This document shows positions 56,781-64,000 of a stretch of 64,000 bases of DNA, piece after piece. This DNA is from Acidovorax sp. KKS102. GTDB taxonomy: Bacteria > Pseudomonadota > Gammaproteobacteria > Burkholderiales > Burkholderiaceae_C. Each line of letters opens with the position of its first letter. The first letter of the stretch is position 1. Location of the stretch: the NCBI RefSeq assembly GCF_000302535.1, contig NC_018708.1, forward strand, positions 1,612,001 to 1,676,000. Direction: 5' to 3'. The notes under the pieces were generated by a model. That model ran no database searches, was not told where the DNA came from, and saw only the letters and a program-made list of their open reading frames with translations. The position numbers and the translations under genes are program-made.

Positions 56781-57293
56781 ATGACTGCTGTTGCTGCTGC
56801 TGCACCTTTTTCGTTCAAGGATTTCTTCAAGAGCTTCATGCTCGTGGAGTTGCTCAAGGGGATGGCCCTGACTGGCCGCTATGCATTTCGCCGCAAGGTG
56901 ACCGTGCAGTTCCCTGAAGAGAAGACGCCTTTGTCGCCACGTTTTCGTGGACTGCATGCGCTGCGCCGTTATGACAATGGCGAAGAGCGTTGCATCGCTT
57001 GCAAGCTGTGCGAAGCCGTATGCCCAGCGATGGCCATCACCATCGAATCGGATGTGCGTGCTGATGGTTCGCGCCGCACCACGCGCTATGACATCGATCT
57101 GACGAAGTGCATTTTCTGCGGCTTCTGCGAAGAGAGCTGCCCGGTCGATTCGATCGTCGAAACACACATCTTTGAGTACCACGGCGAAAAGCGTGGTGAC
57201 CTGTATTTCACGAAGGACATGCTCTTGGCCGTGGGCGACCGGTACGAAGGTGAAATTGCGGCAGCCAAGGCTGCAGACGCCAAGTACCGCTGA
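56781..57293 (+). CDS. nuoI: NADH-quinone oxidoreductase subunit I
   Basis: 8Fe ferredoxin subunit, 170 residues, carrying N6a and N6b. Two motifs: [16 protein letters not shown] and [18 protein letters not shown]. 12 bases after nuoH. Confidence 0.98.
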   Translation: MTAVAAAAPFSFKDFFKSFMLVELLKGMALTGRYAFRRKVTVQFPEEKTPLSPRFRGLHALRRYDNGEERCIACKLCEAVCPAMAITIESDVRADGSRRTTRYDIDLTKCIFCGFCEESCPVDSIVETHIFEYHGEKRGDLYFTKDMLLAVGDRYEGEIAAAKAADAKYR

Positions 57294-57343
57294 GCGGTGC
57301 GGGGTTCAGCCTCTTTGCCAGACTTTCTATAAAGACCCGATTC

Positions 57344-58012
57344 ATGGACGCCAAGACTGGTTTCTTCTATCTCTTCTCGGTGGTGCTGCTGTTCGCGGCC
57401 TTCCGGGTGATCACTGCGCGCAACCCCGTGCACGCGGTGCTGTATCTCATCCTTGCGTTTTCGCAGGCGGCGGCTGTCTGGCTGTTGCTCAAGGCCGAGT
57501 TCCTGGCGATTGCACTGGTGCTGGTGTACCTGGGAGCGGTCATGGTGCTCTTCTTGTTCGTGGTGATGATGCTGGACATTCACATCGATACCGTGCGCAA
57601 GGGGTTCTGGAAACACTTTCCACTGGCGGCTCTCATCGGTGCGGTCATCGCGCTGGAAATGGCGGCGGTGCTGATGGGTGGATTCCGTGGCATGGAAGAG
57701 CCCAAGGCCATCGCTGCCGTGGTCGATGCGTCTGGCCATGTGGTCCCTTACTCCAATACCAAGGCGCTGGGCAAGCTGCTGTACACCCAGTATCTGTACC
57801 CCGTTGAGATCGCTGCTGTCATTTTGCTGGTGGCCATGGTTGCGGCCATCGCTTTGACCCTGCGTCAGCGCAAGGACAGCAAGGCCATCAATCCTTCCAC
57901 GCAGATTCGTGTGCGTGCAGCCGATCGTCTGGCTGTGGTCAAGGTGGCCGCTACTCAAAGGCCTGCGGCGGAAGAGCCTGCTCAAGCTGCTGTCGAGGAG
58001 AAAAAAGCATGA
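57344..58012 (+). CDS. nuoJ: NADH-quinone oxidoreductase subunit J
   Basis: Membrane subunit, 222 residues, five helices, with [18 protein letters not shown] soluble C-terminal extension ends in an Ala/Glu-rich tail. Overlaps nuoK as ATGA. Confidence 0.96.
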   Translation: MDAKTGFFYLFSVVLLFAAFRVITARNPVHAVLYLILAFSQAAAVWLLLKAEFLAIALVLVYLGAVMVLFLFVVMMLDIHIDTVRKGFWKHFPLAALIGAVIALEMAAVLMGGFRGMEEPKAIAAVVDASGHVVPYSNTKALGKLLYTQYLYPVEIAAVILLVAMVAAIALTLRQRKDSKAINPSTQIRVRAADRLAVVKVAATQRPAAEEPAQAAVEEKKA

Positions 58013-58317
58013 CATTGACTCTGGGCCACTTTTTGTCGCTGGGCGCCATGCTGTTTGCGCTCGCTGTGATCGGCATCTTCCTGAACCGCAAGAACCTGAT
58101 CGTGCTGCTGATGGCGATCGAGCTCATGCTGCTGGCCGTGAACATGAACTTCGTGGCGTTCTCCCACTACCTGGGAGACATGCACGGCCAGGTGTTTGTG
58201 TTCTTTATCCTGACGGTGGCAGCCGCCGAATCGGCGATCGGCCTGGCCATCCTGGTGCTGCTGTTCCGCAACAAATCCAGTATCAACGCGGAAGACCTCA
58301 ACACCCTCAAGGGTTGA
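58009..58317 (+). CDS. nuoK: NADH-quinone oxidoreductase subunit K
   Basis: Three-helix membrane subunit, 102 residues, conserved [19 protein letters not shown] with the buried glutamate, and [16 protein letters not shown]. Confidence 0.97.
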   Translation: MTLTLGHFLSLGAMLFALAVIGIFLNRKNLIVLLMAIELMLLAVNMNFVAFSHYLGDMHGQVFVFFILTVAAAESAIGLAILVLLFRNKSSINAEDLNTLKG

Positions 58318-58348
58318 CGGGTCACGAGTATTCCCAAGGTTCTCAAGA

Positions 58349-60382
58349 ATGAGTCAAACCCTCTCTGCTTCAACGCTCCTGGCTGTGCCTTTGGCACCGC
58401 TGGCGGGCGCCGTGCTGGCCGGCATCTTCGGTACGACCTTCGGTGGTAACTGGATCGGTCGTCGTCTGAGTCACACCCTGACCATCCTCGGCGTACTGGT
58501 TGCGTTCATCCTGTCGGCCATGACGCTCAAGAGCGTTGCGCTCGACGGTGCCCGCTTCAATGAAACCCTGTACACCTGGATGGTGGTGGGCGGCCTGAAG
58601 ATGGAAGTGGGCTTCCTGATCGACAGCCTCACCGCGATGATGATGGTGGTCGTGACCTTCGTGTCGTTGATGGTTCACATCTACACCATCGGCTACATGG
58701 AAGAGGACGAGGGCTACAACCGCTTCTTTGCCTACATCTCTCTGTTCACGTTCTCCATGCTCATGCTGGTCATGAGCAACAACCTGCTGCAGTTGTTCTT
58801 CGGCTGGGAGGCCGTGGGCTTGGTGTCCTACCTGCTGATTGGCTTCTGGTTCAACAAGCCTACAGCCATCTTCGCCAACATGAAGGCGTTTCTGGTCAAC
58901 CGCGTGGGTGACTTCGGCTTCATTCTGGGCATTGGCCTGATTGCTGCCTACACCGGCACGTTGAACTATGGCGAAATCTTCGCCAAGGCCGGTGATCTGG
59001 GCGCACTGTCTTTCCCCGGCACCAGCTGGATGCTTGTCACGGTGATCTGCATCTGCCTGTTCATCGGTGCGATGGGCAAGTCGGCCCAGTTTCCGCTGCA
59101 CGTCTGGCTGCCCGATTCGATGGAGGGCCCGACCCCCATTTCGGCACTGATTCACGCGGCCACCATGGTGACCGCCGGTATCTTCATGGTGTCGCGCATG
59201 TCGCCGCTGTTCGAGCTGTCAGACACAGCGTTGAACTTCATCCTGGTGATCGGTGCCATCACCGCATTGTTCATGGGTTTCCTCGGCATCATCCAGAACG
59301 ACATCAAGCGTGTGGTGGCGTACTCCACGCTGTCCCAACTGGGTTACATGACGGTGGCCTTGGGCGCTTCGGCCTACTCGGTGGCGGTGTTCCACCTGAT
59401 GACCCACGCGTTCTTCAAGGCGTTGTTGTTCCTCGGGGCTGGCTCGGTCATCATGGGCATGCACCACAACCAGGACATTCGCTGGATGGGCGGCGTACGC
59501 AAGTACATGCCCATCACTTGGATCACCTCGCTGCTGGGCTCGCTGGCCCTGATCGGCACCCCGTTGTTCTCGGGTTTCTACTCTAAGGACAGCATCATTG
59601 AGGCGGTGCACTTCAGCCATTTGCCAGGTGCGGGCTTCGCACACTTCGCTGTGCTGGCAGGCGTGTTCATTACGGCGTTCTACTCGTTCCGGATGTACTT
59701 CCTGGTCTTCCATGGCAAGGAGCGTTACGACCAGAACCCGGATGCCCACCACGACGATCACCATGGCCATGATGACCACCACGGTCATGATGCCAAGCCA
59801 CACGAGTCGCCTTGGGTAGTGACAGTCCCCTTGGTGCTGCTGGCGATCCCGTCGGTGGTGGTGGGCTTCCTGTTCATCCAGCCGATGCTGTTCGGTGACT
59901 TCTTCAAGGATGTCATTTTTGTGGATGCGGCCAAGCACCCGTCCATGGCACATATCGCTGAACATTTCCACAGCGCATGGGAGATGGCTCTGCACGGTTT
60001 GAAGACGGCTCCGTTCTGGCTTGCTTTGGCGGGTGTGGCCACCTCGTATTACATGTACATGGTCAACCCCGCAGTGCCTGCGGCACTCAAGCGCTTCTTC
60101 GAGTCGATCAAGGTCTACCAGCTGCTGGAAAACAAATACGGCATGGACTGGATCAACGAGAACATCCTGGCCCGTGGTGCCCGTGCACTGGGCGTGGGTC
60201 TCTGGAAGGGCGGAGATCAGGCGGTGATCGATGGCGCCTTGGTCAATGGCTCTTGGAAGTTGGTGCGCTGGGTGGCCGGTGCCGTGCGTTGGGTGCAGTC
60301 GGGCTTCATCTACCACTATGCGCTGGTCATGATCCTGGGTGTTTTTGTGCTCATGACGTATTTCGTCTGGCTCAACAAGTAG
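58349..60382 (+). CDS. nuoL: NADH-quinone oxidoreductase subunit L
   Basis: Antiporter-like proton-pumping subunit with the long lateral helix, 677 residues. Conserved LFFGWEAVGLVSYLLIGFW, DSMEGPTPISALIHAATMV and NDIKRVVAYSTLSQLGYM. A His/Asp-rich loop (about residues 467-485, encoded near 59750-59803) is unusual; see findings. Confidence 0.98.
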   Translation: MSQTLSASTLLAVPLAPLAGAVLAGIFGTTFGGNWIGRRLSHTLTILGVLVAFILSAMTLKSVALDGARFNETLYTWMVVGGLKMEVGFLIDSLTAMMMVVVTFVSLMVHIYTIGYMEEDEGYNRFFAYISLFTFSMLMLVMSNNLLQLFFGWEAVGLVSYLLIGFWFNKPTAIFANMKAFLVNRVGDFGFILGIGLIAAYTGTLNYGEIFAKAGDLGALSFPGTSWMLVTVICICLFIGAMGKSAQFPLHVWLPDSMEGPTPISALIHAATMVTAGIFMVSRMSPLFELSDTALNFILVIGAITALFMGFLGIIQNDIKRVVAYSTLSQLGYMTVALGASAYSVAVFHLMTHAFFKALLFLGAGSVIMGMHHNQDIRWMGGVRKYMPITWITSLLGSLALIGTPLFSGFYSKDSIIEAVHFSHLPGAGFAHFAVLAGVFITAFYSFRMYFLVFHGKERYDQNPDAHHDDHHGHDDHHGHDAKPHESPWVVTVPLVLLAIPSVVVGFLFIQPMLFGDFFKDVIFVDAAKHPSMAHIAEHFHSAWEMALHGLKTAPFWLALAGVATSYYMYMVNPAVPAALKRFFESIKVYQLLENKYGMDWINENILARGARALGVGLWKGGDQAVIDGALVNGSWKLVRWVAGAVRWVQSGFIYHYALVMILGVFVLMTYFVWLNK

Positions 60383-60395
60383 GAGAAGAATAAAA

Positions 60396-61871
60396 ATGGG
60401 TCTGTTGAGTCTTGCAATCTGGACACCGATTGCGTTTGGTGCGCTGTTGCTCGCCATCGGGCGCGACGAACATGCGCGGGCAGTGCGGTGGTTGGCGCTG
60501 GTGGGAGCCTTGATTGGGTTCCTGGTCACGCTGCCTCTGTACGATGGCTTCAAGCTGGGTACGGCAGCCATGCAGTTCGTGGAGAAGGCCGACTGGATCG
60601 AGCGCTTCAACATCCACTACCACCTCGGGGTGGACGGCATCTCCTTCTGGTTCGTGCCGCTGACAGCATTCATCACCGTCATCGTGGTGATTGCTTCCTG
60701 GGAGTCCATCACCGAGCGCGTGAACCAGTACATGGGTGCTTTCCTGATCCTCTCGGGGCTCATGATCGGTGTCTTCAGTGCACTCGACGGCATCCTGTTC
60801 TACGTGTTCTTCGAAGCGACGCTGATCCCGATGTACCTGATCATCGGTATCTGGGGCGGCCCCAACAAGATCTACGCGGCGTTCAAGTTCTTCCTGTACA
60901 CGCTGCTCGGCTCGCTGCTGATGCTGATCGCGCTGATCTACCTGTACAACCAGTCGGGTGGCAGCTTTGACATTGCCACCTGGCACCAGTTGCCATTGAG
61001 CGGCCGTGCGCAGACCCTGCTGTTCTTTGCCTTCTTTGCCGCCTTCGCTGTGAAGGTGCCCATGTGGCCAGTTCACACCTGGCTGCCCGACGTGCACGTG
61101 GAGGCGCCTACCGGTGGCTCCGCAGTGCTGGCCGCCATCATGCTGAAGCTGGGTGCCTACGGTTTCCTGCGGTTTTCTCTGCCGATCGCTCCTGACGCTG
61201 CACGCCAGTGGGCATGGCTGATGATTGCCTTGTCGCTGATCGCCGTGATCTACGTGGGTCTGGTGGCCATGGTCCAGAAGGACATGAAGAAGCTGGTGGC
61301 CTACTCGTCGGTGGCGCACATGGGCTTTGTGACCCTGGGCTTTTTCATCTTCAATGACCTGGGTGTCTCTGGCGGTATCGTTCAGATGATTGCGCACGGT
61401 TTTGTGTCCGGCGCCATGTTCCTGTCCATCGGCGTGCTTTATGACCGCGTTCACTCGCGTGAGATTGCCGCCTATGGTGGCGTGGTCAACACCATGCCCA
61501 ATTTCACGGCGTTTGCTTTACTGTTTGCCATGGCCAACTGCGGCCTGCCGGGCACGGCCGGTTTTGTGGGCGAATGGATGGTGATCCTGGGTGCTGTCAA
61601 GGCCAATTTCTGGATCGGTCTGGCCGCTGCCACGGCACTGATTTTCGGTGCTGCCTACACCCTGTGGATGTTTAAGCGTGTGTACCTGGGCCCCGTGGGC
61701 AATGACAACGTCAAGGGCTTGACGGACATCGACAGCCGCGAGTTCCTGGTGCTGGCTGTTCTGGGCATCGCGGTGCTGGCCATGGGCCTCTACCCCCGTC
61801 CGTTCACCGATGTGATGGACACCTCGGTGGCAGAACTGCTCAAGCATGTCGCGCAGACCAAGCTGAACTGA
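60396..61871 (+). CDS. nuoM: NADH-quinone oxidoreductase subunit M
   Basis: Antiporter-like subunit, 491 residues. LFYVFFEATLIPMYLIIGIW with the functional glutamate, LPDVHVEAPTGGSAVLAAIM, and KKLVAYSSVAHMGFVTLG. 13 bases after nuoL. Confidence 0.98.
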   Translation: MGLLSLAIWTPIAFGALLLAIGRDEHARAVRWLALVGALIGFLVTLPLYDGFKLGTAAMQFVEKADWIERFNIHYHLGVDGISFWFVPLTAFITVIVVIASWESITERVNQYMGAFLILSGLMIGVFSALDGILFYVFFEATLIPMYLIIGIWGGPNKIYAAFKFFLYTLLGSLLMLIALIYLYNQSGGSFDIATWHQLPLSGRAQTLLFFAFFAAFAVKVPMWPVHTWLPDVHVEAPTGGSAVLAAIMLKLGAYGFLRFSLPIAPDAARQWAWLMIALSLIAVIYVGLVAMVQKDMKKLVAYSSVAHMGFVTLGFFIFNDLGVSGGIVQMIAHGFVSGAMFLSIGVLYDRVHSREIAAYGGVVNTMPNFTAFALLFAMANCGLPGTAGFVGEWMVILGAVKANFWIGLAAATALIFGAAYTLWMFKRVYLGPVGNDNVKGLTDIDSREFLVLAVLGIAVLAMGLYPRPFTDVMDTSVAELLKHVAQTKLN

Positions 61872-61900
61872 ACAGACCAGACTGAACTGAGAGATTCGAG

Positions 61901-63394
61901 ATGATTGACAACATCAGCTGGCTAGCGATTTACCCCGAAATTGTGCTGTTGACCATGGCCTGCGTGATTGCGCTGGTCGATCTGGGTGTCCACAGCCCTC
62001 GCCGCACCAGCACCTACGTGCTGACCATGCTCACGCTGGCCGTGGTGGCTGCCCTGCAGGGCATGTACGCCAGCAGCGGTAACACCTTCTATGGTTTTGG
62101 CAACATGGTGGTGAGCGACGCCATGGGCAACTGGCTCAAGTGCTTTGCCACCGTGGCCATGATGGTCACCCTGGTGTACGGCCGCCCTTACGCTGCGGAC
62201 CGCGACATGCTGCGTGGGGGTGAACTGTTCACGCTGTCCATGTTCGCCTTGCTCGGCATGTTCATCATGATCTCGGGCAACAACTTCCTGGTGATCTACC
62301 TGGGCCTTGAGCTGCTGACACTGTCGAGCTATGCCTTGGTGGCATTGCGCCGTGACAACGCCACGGCCACGGAAGCAGCCATGAAGTATTTTGTGCTGGG
62401 CGCCATGGCCAGTGGCTTCCTGCTCTATGGCTTATCCATGGTGTACGGTGCCACGGGCTCGCTGGACATCGGCCAGGTGTTCAAGGCAGTCAACTCCGGT
62501 CAGATCAAGCACCAGGTGCTGGTGTTCGGTCTGGTGTTTGTGGTGGCCGGTCTGGCGTTCAAGCTGGGCGTGGTGCCCTTCCACATGTGGATTCCCGATG
62601 TGTACCAGGGCGCGCCCACGGCCGTGACGCTGATGATTGGCGGCGCGCCCAAGCTGGCTGCCTTTGCCATCACCATCCGTTTGCTGGTGGATGGCCTGCT
62701 GCCCCTGGCCATCGACTGGCAGCAGATGCTGGCTGTGCTGGCGATTGGTTCGTTGCTGGTGGGGAACCTGGCAGCCATTGCGCAGACCAACCTCAAGCGC
62801 ATGCTGGCGTACTCCACCATCTCCCAGATGGGCTTTGTGCTGCTGGGCCTGATGTCTGGGGTCATCAACGGCAATGTGGACGCCACAGCGGTGGAGAACG
62901 CCTACAGTGCCTCGATGTTCTACGTCATCACGTATGTGCTGACCACGCTCGCAGCGTTTGGCGTGATTCTGCTGCTGGCCCGCGAAGGTTTCGAGAGCGA
63001 AGAAATCTCCGATTTCGCAGGCCTCAACCAGCGGAGTCCCCTGTACGCTGGTGTGATGGCAGTCTGCCTTTTCTCCATGGCGGGTATTCCTCCCTTGGTG
63101 GGCTTCTACGCGAAGTTGGCGGTTCTGCAGGCCCTGGTGGCCTCGGGTCAGACAATTTACATGGCGATGGCCGTGTTCGCCGTGATCATGTCGCTGATCG
63201 GTGCCTTCTACTACCTGCGTGTAGTGAAGGTGATGTATTTCGATGCACCGCTCACAGCGACCAATGTGTCTGCCCCGGTGGATGTGCGCGTGGTGCTGAC
63301 CATCAACGGCGCTCTGGTGCTGGTGCTGGGCTTGCTGCCAGGTGGCTTGATGGCCCTGTGTGCAGACGCCGTGGTGCGCGCACTGGCGACCTGA
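61901..63394 (+). CDS. nuoN: NADH-quinone oxidoreductase subunit N
   Basis: Antiporter-like subunit, 497 residues. [40 protein letters not shown] and [20 protein letters not shown]. Last nuo gene. A short GC hairpin (63409-63425) lies just after. Confidence 0.98.
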   Translation: MIDNISWLAIYPEIVLLTMACVIALVDLGVHSPRRTSTYVLTMLTLAVVAALQGMYASSGNTFYGFGNMVVSDAMGNWLKCFATVAMMVTLVYGRPYAADRDMLRGGELFTLSMFALLGMFIMISGNNFLVIYLGLELLTLSSYALVALRRDNATATEAAMKYFVLGAMASGFLLYGLSMVYGATGSLDIGQVFKAVNSGQIKHQVLVFGLVFVVAGLAFKLGVVPFHMWIPDVYQGAPTAVTLMIGGAPKLAAFAITIRLLVDGLLPLAIDWQQMLAVLAIGSLLVGNLAAIAQTNLKRMLAYSTISQMGFVLLGLMSGVINGNVDATAVENAYSASMFYVITYVLTTLAAFGVILLLAREGFESEEISDFAGLNQRSPLYAGVMAVCLFSMAGIPPLVGFYAKLAVLQALVASGQTIYMAMAVFAVIMSLIGAFYYLRVVKVMYFDAPLTATNVSAPVDVRVVLTINGALVLVLGLLPGGLMALCADAVVRALAT

Positions 63395-63467
63395 TCGGGA
63401 GAGCAGGCGCCCGCACTGCGCGGGCAACTGTTCATCCGTCGAACCTCTCTCCTCGATCAGTTTTTCT

Positions 63468-63773
63468 GTGTCACTCACCGGATCGGTCTGGCTCGTGATT
63501 GTGGCGGCGTTGATCGCCGCCAACCTGCCGTTCATCAACCAGCGGTGGTTGGTGGTGGGGCCTGCAGCGGCTCACGGCAAGCCCTTGGTCGGACGGTTGG
63601 CTGAACTGATCCTGTTGTATTTTTTGGTGGGCGGTCTGGCCTTGCTGCTGGAGCGGCGTGCAGGCCAGATTGCACCCCAGGGATGGGAGTTCTACGCCAT
63701 CACCGGCACCATGTTTCTGACGCTGGCCTTTCCCGGCTTCGTCTACCGGTATCTGCTGCGTCGCCACGGGTGA
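63468..63773 (+). CDS. DUF2818 family membrane protein
   Basis: About 101 residues with three hydrophobic segments (WLVIVAALIAANLPF; AELILLYFLVGGLALLL; ITGTMFLTLAFPGFVYRYLL). DUF2818 proteins commonly follow nuoN in Burkholderiales and have no known role. GTG start at 63468 is placed where family homology begins (SLTGSVWLVIVAAL). Confidence 0.85.
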   Translation: MSLTGSVWLVIVAALIAANLPFINQRWLVVGPAAAHGKPLVGRLAELILLYFLVGGLALLLERRAGQIAPQGWEFYAITGTMFLTLAFPGFVYRYLLRRHG

Positions 63774-63931
63774 TGGCCCTGGCTGGATCGTGTTGAAGCG
63801 TCGGGGCTTCCGCGACCTTTGCTGTACCGGTTTCGCAGATCGCGCGCAGCACTCTTGTATGTAACCCTGCACCTTGGTGTGCCCGGTTTACTCGATCTCT
63901 TGATGGTGCGGACCGGCGTACGATGCATCTT

Positions 63932-64000
63932 ATGAAGGTACTGGATCTCCAATGTCAGCACGGCCATGTCTTTGAAGGCTGGTTTGGTTCTGAAGATGAC
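63932..64000 (+). CDS. DUF1178 family protein (cut by window)
   Basis: Only the first 23 codons are present: MKVLDLQCQHGHVFEGWFGS and an acidic EDD. The Cys-x2-His-like beginning and FEGWF match DUF1178 proteins known to follow nuo operons in this group. Function unknown. An ATG 9 bases upstream is an alternative start. The rest lies outside the window. Confidence 0.75.
   Translation, partial: MKVLDLQCQHGHVFEGWFGSEDD

Noticed and set aside
63900..63924. TTGATG and TACGAT as a promoter for the DUF1178 gene
   Set aside because: Spacing is only 13 bases, too short for sigma-70.

Overview
The window is a GC-rich, gene-dense stretch of a betaproteobacterial chromosome, most likely from the family Comamonadaceae (Acidovorax-like). 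Family-level assignment rests on gene order recognised from general knowledge (leuC-lipoprotein-leuD-leuB-asd-fimV-truA-trpF-trpB-trpA-accD; rpsF-priB-rpsR-rplI-dnaB; secG-tRNA-Leu-nuoA-N; alaA-hom-thrC-moeA-moaD) and on protein character; no database search was run. Most of the window is housekeeping. The accessory part is the left edge.

Layout. 1-5.1 kb (minus strand): surface-polysaccharide genes (wbpB-like, cut by the window edge; tviB-like UDP-HexNAc dehydrogenase; wbpM-like dehydratase) split by an IS481-like element at 2110-3186 with a 6-bp target duplication. 5.1-6.4 kb: LON-domain and YggT genes. 6.5-19.1 kb (minus): accD, trpA, trpB, trpF, truA, fimV, asd, leuB, leuD, a 41-residue lipoprotein, leuC, then a LysR regulator. 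20.2-25.5 kb (minus): beta-CASP metallo-hydrolase, dnaJ, dnaK, grpE with a heat-shock promoter. 25.8-28.9 kb (plus): rpsF, priB, rpsR, rplI, dnaB. 29-32.5 kb (minus): a coiled-coil membrane protein, phoH2, bcp, an Mth938-like gene. 32.6-40.4 kb (plus): alaA, a DUF1176 gene, hom, a small membrane protein, thrC, mobB, moeA, moaD. 40.3-42.4 kb: a mostly minus-strand block (DapA-like protein, two unknowns) plus one small plus-strand gene, lying between moaD and moaE. 42.5-48.7 kb: moaE, rpsO, pnp, quinone oxidoreductase, tpiA, secG. 48.8-63.4 kb: tRNA-Leu(GAG) and the 14-gene nuo operon for respiratory complex I. The right edge holds a DUF2818 gene and the first 23 codons of a DUF1178 gene.

How the genes work together. 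The aspartate family is well represented: asd supplies aspartate semialdehyde, hom and thrC carry it to threonine, and a DapA-family protein could take it toward lysine. The leu and trp blocks make leucine and tryptophan; grpE-dnaK-dnaJ form one chaperone machine; mobB-moeA-moaD-moaE serve molybdenum cofactor.

Most interesting observations. (1) A 34-codon, apparently leaderless ORF ending in a Thr/Ile-rich stretch (ITTKTTTII) lies 97 bases upstream of asd, followed by mutually exclusive inverted repeats: it looks like a ribosome-mediated attenuator on asd. (2) A similar but weaker arrangement precedes the DapA-like gene: a 29-codon ORF with Lys codons whose DNA is complementary to a downstream T-tract. 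(3) The IS insertion replaced the C-terminus of wbpM, and the transposase itself takes its stop codon from the target duplication. (4) A dispersed imperfect palindrome (TAGC...GCGC / GCGC...GCTAT) occurs in several intergenic regions, with look-alikes inside trpF and lysR. No CRISPR array, prophage or toxin-antitoxin/defence cassette was seen.
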